Shown here: positions 8,401-12,925 of the stretch, one piece after another
Numbering within the stretch: the first letter of the stretch is position 1
Layout: each line of letters opens with the position of its first letter
Assembly: GCA_002373045.1 (NCBI GenBank)
Contig: DFHU01000031.1
Coordinates: 1 to 12,925, forward strand
DNA length: 12,925 nt
Reading direction: 5' to 3'
DNA from: Pseudoselenomonas ruminantium
GTDB taxonomy: Bacteria > Bacillota > Negativicutes > Selenomonadales > Selenomonadaceae
Position numbers and translations under genes: made by a program
The notes under the pieces: model-generated
Databases searched by the model: none
What the model was told of the DNA's origin: nothing
The model's input: only the letters and a program-made list of their open reading frames with translations

Positions 8401-9182
8401 CTGTCCTGCAGATATTTGGTATAGGCTTTGGCAATGCTTGGCGTATAATAGCCTTTTTCAATATGCACTTCATCCACAGCCGTAGTAAATGTCGTATGAC
8501 GGCAATGGTCAGACCAGTACGTGTCAATCACTCTTAATTCCGTAATCGTCGGAGGACGTTTTTCCGTATCCCGGAAGTAAATCTGGCAAAAAGCCATATC
8601 CGCAAGGCTCATTGCAAACCCACGGGACTGCCAAAAATCCTGCAAAGATTCAGCGTCTAGACTGTTGAAGTTTTCCAGCACTTCAACATCCGCAGGTTCT
8701 TCATATTCGCTAATGAGTGTTTCCGGCTTAGCAAGACTTGCCTCCCGGCTCTCTACTTTATTGATGCAATAGGCCTTGATTTTCGCAAAGGTCTCCATAT
8801 CAATATTGCCCACAATGACAATAACCTTGGCCGTGCGGATTTCCGGACGTTCCTTCTGCGTTATCAGCTGCACACACTGCGCGGCCGAATCGGCAGTCTG
8901 GTCATACTGCCCTGGCAAAAACTCCACCGCAAAAACCCGGGAGTTTGTAAATTTCGGCAGTTTTTCCTCATAGACAACATCCACCGGCGGTTCGGAGAAA
9001 ACAACATTTTTCACCGCAGCGTATTCGTCATCGCTAAGACCTTCGATATCATAACGCCGAATAATCCGCACGGCTTTCAGCTCATCCAGGCGAAAGGTCT
9101 CTTTGAGATCGTCACACAGCTGCTGAGCGGGAATATCAAAATATCCCTGTCGTTTTTCCACGAAAATTCTTCTTACAGTCAT
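5403..9182 (-). CDS. purL: Phosphoribosylformylglycinamidine synthase, long fused form
   Basis: This enzyme converts FGAR, glutamine and ATP to FGAM in the fourth step of purine synthesis. The 1259-residue chain fuses the synthetase and glutaminase halves that Bacillus encodes separately as PurS, PurL and PurQ. Visible marks are TYWSDHCRHTTF (about residue 221-232), NETHNHPTEIEPFGG (about 324-338), NDFGAGGVA, and a C-terminal class I glutaminase with FPGTNCEYDS, nucleophile C1100 in LGICNGFQ, and H1230/E1232 in GHSERIG. I start at the ATG at 9182 (MTVRRIFVEK), which has GGAGG about 12 bases upstream; the 21 codons further upstream are leader. It has its own promoter and no other purine gene in the window. 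The downstream dhaM has no terminator in front of it and may be read through. All catalytic residues checked are intact. Confidence 0.97.
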   Translation of the reverse strand: MTVRRIFVEKRQGYFDIPAQQLCDDLKETFRLDELKAVRIIRRYDIEGLSDDEYAAVKNVVFSEPPVDVVYEEKLPKFTNSRVFAVEFLPGQYDQTADSAAQCVQLITQKERPEIRTAKVIVIVGNIDMETFAKIKAYCINKVESREASLAKPETLISEYEEPADVEVLENFNSLDAESLQDFWQSRGFAMSLADMAFCQIYFRDTEKRPPTITELRVIDTYWSDHCRHTTFTTAVDEVHIEKGYYTPSIAKAYTKYLQDREELYAGENRDVTLMDIAVIGMKALRKEGKLDDLDKSEEINACSIVVEADVNGKPEEWLVMFKNETHNHPTEIEPFGGAATCLGGAIRDPLSGRSYVYQAMRVTGAADPRRLLKDTLPGKLPQKKITLGAAAGYSSYGNQIGLATGQVREVYHEGYMAKRMEIGAVIAAAPKENVVREVPAAGDIVVLVGGRTGRDGCGGATGSSKEHTEESLTSCGAEVQKGNPPTERKIQRLFRNPEVSRMIKRCNDFGAGGVAVAIGELAPGLTINLDAVKKKYKGLDGTELAISESQERMAVVIRPEQLEKFAQLADAENLEATKVAEITKEPRLIMNWRGKAIVQMERKFLDTNGVRQHVKAKITCPDKNSSYLRQIPAAVEAEKKNLEQSWLTNLKDLNVCSQKGLAERFDSTIGGNTVLMPFGGRRQLTPAEGMVAKLPVEGAETTTATAMTFGLNPALTEWSPFHGALYAVVEAAAKMVALGGRADKIRLTFQEYFESLGKDEEKWGKPFAALLGALWAQHELEIPAIGGKDSMSGTFEDIHVPPTLAAFAVTTMKAADAVSPEFKYPGNKVYLVPAVKDEQDLPDFVKLRKNWSLVTELIEKHRVFAAQSIGVGGIAAAVSKMVLGNGVGFKFTQPMRKERLFVPDYGAILLEVAESETLNERLKNAGFQLIGETTAGPSVVCDDTVIMLADIETAYTKPLEKIFPTQVKQYSKDRAIDMTYKQGNAIKNQIKIARPKVFIPVFPGTNCEYDSARAWQRAGAETETLVVRNLTPSAVEESVEAIVKGIKAANIIMLPGGFSGGDEPDGSGKFIAAMFRNPRIKEEVHKLLFKRDGLMLGICNGFQALIKLGLVPYGEIRDLVDSSPTLTYNNIGRHVSCMVKTKVVSNQSPWFNNVEVGDIHTIAVSHGEGRFVADKEILARMRVRGQIATQYVDDNENPSLYIPFNPNGSVSAVEGITSPDGRVLGKMGHSERIGKNVACNVPGEKDQQLFEAGVAYYS

Positions 9183-9208
9183 GAATTCTCTTTTCCTCCA
9201 GACACTAA

Positions 9209-9237
9209 ATAATAAGTACATAAAGCTATATAGACAA
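9209..9237 (-). promoter_or_regulatory. Probable sigma-70 type promoter of purL
   Basis: On the minus strand TTGTCT (9237-9232) and TATTAT (9214-9209) are separated by exactly 17 bases. Transcription would start near 9202, giving a leader of about 20 bases that just contains the GGAGG ribosome site. That leader is too short for a purine riboswitch. The -35 box touches the base of the upstream terminator hairpin. Confidence 0.65.
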
Positions 9238-9276
9238 ACAGGCATAGAGACCCATAATCAGGGTCTCTATGCCTGT
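9238..9276 (-). terminator. Rho-independent terminator after the YhcH-family gene
   Basis: A perfect 16-bp stem (9238-9253 with 9261-9276; core GGCATAGAGACCC) with a 7-base loop begins four bases after the stop of the gene. On the minus strand it is followed by a modest T-rich stretch (TTGTCTATA). It should insulate purL from the upstream gene. Confidence 0.75.
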
Positions 9277-9279
9277 ATA

Positions 9280-9753
9280 TCACAAACTATCAACGGCCAC
9301 CTTTACGACAACCTTCGTCACTTTACCGGGCACACCATTCACCGCAGCCTGCGGACGATGTACATCCTCAGGATAAAGCACGGCAAAACACCCCGCTGAC
9401 AGTGCAATGGAACTGTCAGGAACCAGGGCTTCATAAAACGTCACATCCCGCTCTGCATCATAGGGAGCAGATTCCTCAAGGTCAGGGCTTAAGGGGCACC
9501 ATCCCATAAACTCTTCACCTTCAGCCATAAACTGAATATCGACAAACTTTCGATGGGTTTCCGGCTTACAATCTTCCTCTGGGCGGGTATTATAGCGCTG
9601 TACATTGGCAAAACACTTATCCCCTTCAATAGGATACTTGCCATCCTCAATCTGCGTAAAATCATGCTCTCGCAAATAATCGAGCGCTTTTTGGATAATC
9701 GCCGGATAATCTACATGATTTTCGTCTAAAGTATCCATACTGCCGATAATCAT
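9280..9753 (-). CDS. YhcH/YjgK/YiaL family protein
   Basis: This 157-residue protein belongs to the YhcH/YjgK/YiaL (DUF386) family of cupin-like, metal-binding proteins; members include YhcH of the sialic-acid cluster and EbgC, the small subunit of evolved beta-galactosidase, and several act on free sugars or are anomerase-like. Family landmarks are KCFANVQRYNTRP, the metal-site stretch KPETHRKFVDIQ (E65, H67), and YPEDVHRP (H132). The ATG at 9753 has an AGAGG-rich ribosome site about eight bases upstream. It stands alone, diverging from an Lrp-type gene, with a strong terminator directly behind it. No sugar transport or catabolic gene is nearby to suggest its substrate. Family clear, role open. 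Confidence 0.9.
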   Translation of the reverse strand: MIIGSMDTLDENHVDYPAIIQKALDYLREHDFTQIEDGKYPIEGDKCFANVQRYNTRPEEDCKPETHRKFVDIQFMAEGEEFMGWCPLSPDLEESAPYDAERDVTFYEALVPDSSIALSAGCFAVLYPEDVHRPQAAVNGVPGKVTKVVVKVAVDSL

Positions 9754-9809
9754 TTTGCATCCCTCTCCCTATCATACATTTATGTTAAAGAAAAATACCT
9801 TCCATACAC

Positions 9810-9838
9810 ATTTTACCTAAAACGGCTGTATTATGCAA
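9810..9838 (-). promoter_or_regulatory. Probable promoter of the YhcH-family gene
   Basis: On the minus strand TTGCAT (9838-9833) and TAAAAT (9815-9810) are 17 bases apart, ahead of the ATG at 9753. The -35 match is partial (TTG only), but its six bases coincide with one arm of an inverted repeat that also spans the divergent promoter. Confidence 0.5.
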
Positions 9839-9864
9839 GGAAATATGCTATAATTGTTGCATAT
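9833..9864. promoter_or_regulatory. Nested inverted repeats in the divergent control region (possible Lrp-type operator)
   Basis: Two inverted repeats overlap: ATGCAA (9833-9838) with TTGCAT (9857-9862), and ATATGC (9843-9848) with GCATAT (9859-9864). Together they cover the -35 of the minus-strand gene and bracket the -10 of the plus-strand regulator. Lrp/AsnC proteins usually bind such imperfect AT-rich palindromes in phased copies and repress their own genes. Operator function is inferred. Confidence 0.5.
9846..9854 (+). promoter_or_regulatory. Extended -10 promoter of the Lrp-type gene
   Basis: TGC followed by TATAAT at 9849-9854 is a textbook extended -10. The sequence 17 bases upstream (CTGTAT) is a poor -35, as is usual with this promoter type. 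The start site would be near 9861, inside the inverted repeat. Confidence 0.7.
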
Positions 9865-9888
9865 GATTTAATGGAAAGGGGTTTATAT

Positions 9889-10368
9889 ATGCGAGAACTT
9901 TTGGAACTCTTGGAACATGACGCCCGTCGCCCGGTTGGTGAGCTGGCCTCCATGCTCAAGCGCAGCGAATATGAAGTCGAAAAAAACATCAAGGATTTGG
10001 AGAAAAACAAGATTATCCTCTCCTATAATACGCTGATTAACTGGGAGAAATTCGGGGATGAAACCGTAACGGCCATTATTGAAATCAATCTGACCCCCCA
10101 GCGGGAAGTTGGCTTTGATGCCATTGCCGAGCGCATTTACCGCTTCGATGAAGTACGCACTGTTTACCTCATGAGCGGCAGCTTTGACCTTCTGGTTATT
10201 ATTGAAGGAAAGTCCCTCAACGATGTGGCCAACTTCGTTGCCACCCGTCTGGCCACCATCGAGGGCGTAACGGCTACCCGCAGCCACTTCATGCTGAAGC
10301 CATACAAAAAAGACGGCGTTATCATCAATGATGAAGAACGTGACCGCAGATTGGTGGTGTCCCCCTGA
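9889..10368 (+). CDS. Lrp/AsnC family transcriptional regulator (AlaR-like)
   Basis: This is a 159-residue one-domain-plus-sensor regulator. Residues 1-50 form the helix-turn-helix (ARRPVGELASMLKRSEYEVE, then KNIKDLEKNKII); about 60-140 form the RAM ligand-binding domain, with FDEVRTVYLMSGSFDLLVII typical of the family. I use the ATG at 9889, which has AAAGGGG seven bases upstream; an in-frame ATG at 9871 lies before that site and would add six residues. Its stop overlaps the start of the aminotransferase (TGATG), so the two are translated together. In Bacillus subtilis the equivalent pair is alaR-alaT (formerly yugG-yugH), serving alanine synthesis. The effector is therefore plausibly an amino acid such as alanine, by analogy only. 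Inverted repeats over its own promoter suggest autoregulation. Confidence 0.88.
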   Translation: MRELLELLEHDARRPVGELASMLKRSEYEVEKNIKDLEKNKIILSYNTLINWEKFGDETVTAIIEINLTPQREVGFDAIAERIYRFDEVRTVYLMSGSFDLLVIIEGKSLNDVANFVATRLATIEGVTATRSHFMLKPYKKDGVIINDEERDRRLVVSP

Positions 10369-11552
10369 TGGCCGATACGATGAACTGGGATAAACGACTC
10401 TCCCCTGGCGTCAACGCCATTGCGCCGTCCGGCATTCGCAAATTCTTTGATATTGCCGCCCAGATGGATGATGTTATTTCCCTCGGTGTAGGCGAACCGG
10501 ACTTCGTCACCCCCTGGTCTATCCGCGAAAGCTGTGTCTACGGCCTGGAACAGGGCTACACCTCCTATACCGCCAACCGCGGTATGCCGGAGCTGCGTCA
10601 GGAAATCGTCAACCTCTTTAAGCGCCGCTACGATGTAGAGTATGAAGCAAATACGGAAGTTCTGGTCACTGTCGGCGTCAGTGAAGCTTTGGATATTGCC
10701 ATGCGCGCTATTCTCGCTCCCGGTGACGAAGTGCTGATTCCCGAGCCCTGCTATGTTTCCTATCAGGCCTGCACGATTTTAGCAGGCGGCGTACCTGTAG
10801 CTGTACCAGCAAAAATCGAAAACGAATTCCGCATCACCCCGGCAGAGCTCGAAGAACATGTAACGAGCAAAACAAAAGCCCTGCTGATTGGCTATCCGAA
10901 CAACCCTACCGGTGCCATTATGACCCGCAAGGATTTGGAAGCCATTGCCGATTTTGCCGAAAAACATGACCTCATCGTGATTTCCGATGAAATCTATGGC
11001 GATTTGACCTATGGTGATGAAGAACATGTGTGCTTCTCCTCCCTGCCCCGCATGAAGGACCGCACCATTCTCTTAAACGGCTTTTCCAAAGCCTATGCCA
11101 TGACCGGCTGGCGTATCGGCTATGCCCTGGGCAATCCCACGGTAATCGCTGCCATGACCAAAATTCATCAGTACACCATGCTTTGTGCGCCCATCACGGC
11201 CCAGGTTGCCGCCGTAGAAGCCCTGCGCCATGGCGAAAAGTACATGAAGAAAATGGTCGCTGAATACGATAGACGCCGCCGTCTGATTTACGATGGCTTA
11301 ACCAAGATGGGGCTGGAATGCTTCGAGCCGAAAGGCGCTTTCTACATCTTCCCTTCCATCAAATCCACAGGTTACACTTCCGACGAGTTCGCTGAAAAAC
11401 TGCTCACTACCGAGCATGTAGCCCTCGTTCCCGGCAGTGCCTTCGGTGCCTGCGGTGAAGGACATGTACGCTGCTCCTATGCAACGGCCATCGACAAGAT
11501 TTCGGAAGCCCTCAACCGCATCGAAAACTTCCTCAAAAACCACCGCAAATAA
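10368..11552 (+). CDS. Class I/II PLP-dependent aminotransferase (AlaT-like)
   Basis: The 394-residue protein is a fold-type I aminotransferase of the AspC/AlaT/PatA group. It shows the substrate loop SLGVGEPDF (38-46), the GYTSYTANRGMPELR segment, NNPTG (178-182), SDEIYGDL with D207 and Y210 that hold the PLP ring and phenol oxygen, the Schiff-base lysine K241 in NGFSKAYAMTGWRIGY, and R368 in GHVRCSYA that binds the substrate carboxylate. All key residues are intact. The ATG at 10368 overlaps the regulator's stop; a second ATG four codons in is possible. The linkage to an Lrp-type regulator points to amino-acid synthesis, with alanine transamination the best guess from the Bacillus pair; aspartate or aromatic substrates cannot be excluded. 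No clear terminator follows, only A/T-rich DNA. Confidence 0.9.
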   Translation: MADTMNWDKRLSPGVNAIAPSGIRKFFDIAAQMDDVISLGVGEPDFVTPWSIRESCVYGLEQGYTSYTANRGMPELRQEIVNLFKRRYDVEYEANTEVLVTVGVSEALDIAMRAILAPGDEVLIPEPCYVSYQACTILAGGVPVAVPAKIENEFRITPAELEEHVTSKTKALLIGYPNNPTGAIMTRKDLEAIADFAEKHDLIVISDEIYGDLTYGDEEHVCFSSLPRMKDRTILLNGFSKAYAMTGWRIGYALGNPTVIAAMTKIHQYTMLCAPITAQVAAVEALRHGEKYMKKMVAEYDRRRRLIYDGLTKMGLECFEPKGAFYIFPSIKSTGYTSDEFAEKLLTTEHVALVPGSAFGACGEGHVRCSYATAIDKISEALNRIENFLKNHRK

Positions 11553-11579
11553 TTTTTTCATTTTTTATAAAAAAAGTTG

Positions 11580-11608
11580 TTGACAAGTACACACGAAATG
11601 CGTATAAT
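11580..11608 (+). promoter_or_regulatory. Consensus promoter of the tRNA-Pro gene
   Basis: TTGACA (11580-11585) and TATAAT (11603-11608) are separated by 17 bases, a perfect match to the vegetative consensus, as expected for a stable RNA. The start would be near 11615, about eight bases before the mature tRNA. Confidence 0.92.
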
Positions 11609-11622
11609 ATTTCTTGTGATTG

Positions 11623-11699
<77 letters not shown>

Positions 11700-11709
11700 T
11701 TGAAAGGTC

Positions 11710-11739
11710 AAGCCAGTAACTTCGGTTGCTGGCTTTTTT
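11710..11739 (+). terminator. Rho-independent terminator of tRNA-Pro
   Basis: An 11-bp stem (AAGCCAGTAAC with GTTGCTGGCTT, one G-T pair) is capped by a stable TTCG tetraloop and followed by a run of T. It begins 11 bases after the CCA end. Confidence 0.93.
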
Positions 11740-11755
11740 GTTATCAAAACTCCAC

Positions 11756-11770
11756 TGTGAGCGAGTCACA
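11756..11770. promoter_or_regulatory. Palindrome TGTGA-N5-TCACA upstream of trxA
   Basis: Five-base perfect arms (TGTGA at 11756-11760, TCACA at 11766-11770) separated by GCGAG sit at the -35 side of the trxA promoter. The half-sites resemble CRP/FNR or Rex boxes, but the spacer is one base shorter than in those consensus sites. Regulatory use is inferred. Confidence 0.35.
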
Positions 11771-11788
11771 TAAAAGCCACCATTCCCC

Positions 11789-11797
11789 TGCTATAAT
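11789..11797 (+). promoter_or_regulatory. Extended -10 promoter of trxA
   Basis: TGC followed by TATAAT at 11792-11797 gives an extended -10. No good -35 lies 17 bases upstream (CATAAA), as with the Lrp-gene promoter. Transcription would start about 34 bases before the thioredoxin ATG. Confidence 0.7.
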
Positions 11798-11837
11798 AAA
11801 GGCAATAAGAAAACCGTTCACGCAGGAGGAATATAAA

Positions 11838-12146
11838 ATGGCAACAACGATTATTACCAAAGATAATTTTAAAGCAGAAGTGCTGGACTACAAAGGCACT
11901 GTACTCGTCGACTTTTGGGCTGATTGGTGCGGCCCTTGCCGTATGCTCTCCCCTATCGTCGATGAAGTAGCCACCGAAAATCCGGGCATCAAAGTCGGCA
12001 AGATTAATGTGGACGAACAACAGGAACTCTCCGCCCAATTCGGCATCATGAGCATCCCCACTTTATTAGTATTTAGGGATGGTAAAAAAATCAGCGAGTC
12101 TATCGGCCTTATCCCCAAAGAACAGATAGAAAAAATGCTTTGGTAA
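11838..12146 (+). CDS. trxA: Thioredoxin
   Basis: Thioredoxin is a small cytosolic disulfide reductase fed by thioredoxin reductase. The 102-residue protein has the active site WADWCGPCRM with C31 and C34, the buried aspartate in VDFWAD, and the cis-proline P74 in MSIPT. The ATG at 11838 has a near-perfect AGGAGGA seven bases upstream; the frame is open further upstream only through tRNA-flanking DNA. It is a single-gene unit behind its own extended -10 promoter, with a palindrome near the -35 that may tie it to redox or carbon signals. No thioredoxin reductase gene is nearby. The length and motifs are those of classical TrxA. Confidence 0.96.
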   Translation: MATTIITKDNFKAEVLDYKGTVLVDFWADWCGPCRMLSPIVDEVATENPGIKVGKINVDEQQELSAQFGIMSIPTLLVFRDGKKISESIGLIPKEQIEKMLW

Positions 12147-12205
12147 ATTAAAAATTCTCAATGAGGATTTCCACGTCAAATAAGATTAGAGTGGGGAACG
12201 CAAAA

Positions 12206-12242
12206 ACAGGCGGCTGACCATTTTGACTGGTCAGCCGCCTGT
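12206..12242 (-). terminator. Strong hairpin, terminator of the 51-residue small gene
   Basis: A perfect 15-bp stem (ACAGGCGGCTGACCA with its complement) and a 7-base loop. On the minus strand it is followed by TTTTTGCG and begins 15 bases after the stop of the small gene, so it is oriented for that strand. It may also block transcripts coming from trxA, which has no other visible terminator. Confidence 0.85.
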
Positions 12243-12257
12243 CTAGCGTTATTTCCG

Positions 12258-12413
12258 TTATCCGGCAACCCGTTTATTTTCGGATTGCGAAGGAGAGGTT
12301 GGTCTTTTCGGAGCAGAAGTATTGGGCCAGGGACTTAATCCTGCCCGGATTTTCAGTATTTCTTCCTTCGTAAGCATTTCGCCCTGAATTACTGGTTTAT
12401 TTATTTGTGCCAT
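12258..12413 (-). CDS. Small hypothetical protein, 51 residues
   Basis: I do not recognise this protein. It begins MAQINKPVIQGEMLTKEEIL and is charged and helical in the first half, then has KIRAGLSPWPNTS followed by a tail rich in P, S, K and T (about residues 30-46). There is no signal peptide, membrane segment or metal motif. Reality is supported by AAGGTGGGG seven bases before the ATG at 12413 and by a strong terminator just after the stop. Its first 17 bases overlap the end of a damaged gene upstream on the same strand, an arrangement typical of translational coupling. The two may have formed a small two-gene unit; a toxin-antitoxin pair is one possibility, but nothing in the sequence proves it. 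Confidence 0.6.
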   Translation of the reverse strand: MAQINKPVIQGEMLTKEEILKIRAGLSPWPNTSAPKRPTSPSQSENKRVAG

Positions 12414-12825
12414 ACCAAATCCCCACCTTTCTAGTCTTCTTTAGAAATTCTTTGGCGGCAGCTTCCTGCCGTGCTTCATCTTCCGGGTAATCAAGCAATT
12501 CGTACTAAGGCTACTTCCTTACCAGCATTTTCCAATTTAGCAATACGCAACACTTCTCTATGCAAAGACGCCAAAAAATTATTTTGCAAATCCGAAAACA
12601 GCGGCGTCTTCACTACGGGTACACGCTCGATTGCCGTATTCGTAATCTCAAACACACGGTCTTTCTTGCGTGCCTGACTTAATTGCTCCAAATTCTTACC
12701 ACCTTCTACGCTTATTATATCATCTGCGAGGACAGCTTTATAGGAAATTTTTGCATTTCGTCGCCTTTCTTTACCCTTATGCCATTTTCCAAAAGTCCAT
12801 AACAGGCTTTTCCCATTTCCCGCAT
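12397..12825 (-). pseudogene. Small gene split by two apparent frameshifts
   Basis: Three consecutive frames on the minus strand read like one protein. Frame one runs from an ATG at 12825 (or 12816) through MGKACYGLLENGIRVKKGDE to MQK at 12756; frame two continues ISYKAVLADDIISVEGGKNL through ...LENAGKEVALVR; frame three ends LLDYPEDEARQEAAAKEFLK and stops at 12399-12397. Adding one A to the A5 run at 12752-12748 and removing one A from the pair at 12500-12499 gives an uninterrupted 142-residue protein. AAAGG lies seven bases before the ATG at 12756, so a shorter start of about 119 residues is also possible. An alternative 66-residue gene from a TTG at 12691 with its own AAGGTGG site would make part of it functional. 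I do not recognise the family; it is hydrophilic, with charged helices at the end. Confidence 0.5.
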
Positions 12826-12851
12826 CCTAACCATCCACACCGATTAAAATC

Positions 12852-12887
12852 TGGTGGCTGTAATGGTGGCTGTAATGGTGGCTGTAA
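12852..12887. repeat. Three tandem copies of a 12-bp repeat
   Basis: TGGTGGCTGTAA occurs three times head to tail without a mismatch at 12852-12863, 12864-12875 and 12876-12887. The unit is a multiple of three. On the minus strand all three frames stay open across it, reading LQPP, TATI or YSHH repeats. One frame runs from the right edge to a stop at 12777 and carries RCGWLGCGKWEKPVMDFWKM after the repeats; it has no clear ribosome site. Confidence 0.9.
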
Positions 12888-12892
12888 ATATT

Positions 12893-12909
12893 CTCGATGA
12901 TACATCGAG
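12893..12909. other. Short perfect hairpin at the right edge
   Basis: CTCGATG and CATCGAG form a 7-bp stem around a 3-base loop (ATA). On the minus strand it is followed by AATATTT, so it could be a weak terminator for a gene beyond the edge; the sequence ends too soon to tell. Confidence 0.4.
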
Positions 12910-12925
12910 TAGGAGGCTGACCATT

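Noticed and set aside
9183..9245. N-terminal extension of PurL by 21 residues
   Set aside because: The added residues are hydrophobic and unlike PurL. The region contains the promoter -10, start point and ribosome site for the ATG at 9182.
11553..11580. Terminator after the aminotransferase
   Set aside because: There are T and A runs but no GC-containing stem; the A/T palindrome alone is too weak to call.
12852..12887. CRISPR-like array
   Set aside because: The copies are 12 bases long and directly adjacent with no spacers, so this is a simple tandem repeat.

Overview
The window is ordinary chromosomal DNA at roughly 50% GC from a Firmicutes-lineage bacterium. The phoH-ybeY-era-recO order, strong AGGAGG-type ribosome binding sites, an Lrp/aminotransferase pair, a fused long PurL and frequent TTG starts fit Selenomonas-like Negativicutes best. 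That placement is inference from gene content and style, not from a marker gene.

Left block (1-9276, all on the minus strand). Read in the direction of transcription: a long-form purL (phosphoribosylformylglycinamidine synthase) with its own promoter; dhaM (phosphotransfer subunit of PEP-dependent dihydroxyacetone kinase, with no dhaK or dhaL in view); a DUF2156 protein that appears to start at ATT; then the tightly packed housekeeping run phoH, ybeY, era, a DUF502 membrane protein and recO. The run from phoH to recO has overlapping or nearly touching start and stop codons (ATGA between era and DUF502, TAATG between DUF502 and recO), so it is probably one transcript for ribosome maturation and DNA repair. 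The 5' end of a LacI-type regulator follows recO and runs off the left edge.

Middle (9280-11552). A YhcH/YjgK/YiaL-family gene on the minus strand diverges from an Lrp/AsnC-type regulator on the plus strand. The regulator overlaps a class I aminotransferase by one base (TGATG), the same pairing as alaR-alaT of Bacillus subtilis. The intergenic gap holds a promoter for each direction and inverted repeats lying on both, which suggests one protein could control both sides.

Right block (11553-12925). A tRNA-Pro(CGG) gene has a perfect-consensus promoter and a UUCG-loop terminator. It is followed by trxA (thioredoxin) with an extended -10 promoter and a TGTGA-N5-TCACA palindrome. The last 700 bases are a poorly conserved-looking patch: a strong hairpin, a 51-residue small gene on the minus strand, an upstream small gene that reads as one protein only if two single-A frameshifts are corrected, and three tandem copies of a 12-bp repeat at the right edge.

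I found no CRISPR array, insertion sequence, or clear new defence or biosynthetic system. The most notable items are the ATT start of the DUF2156 gene, the shared divergent control region at 9810-9864, the possible two-state leader of dhaM, and the doubly frameshifted small gene at 12397-12825.
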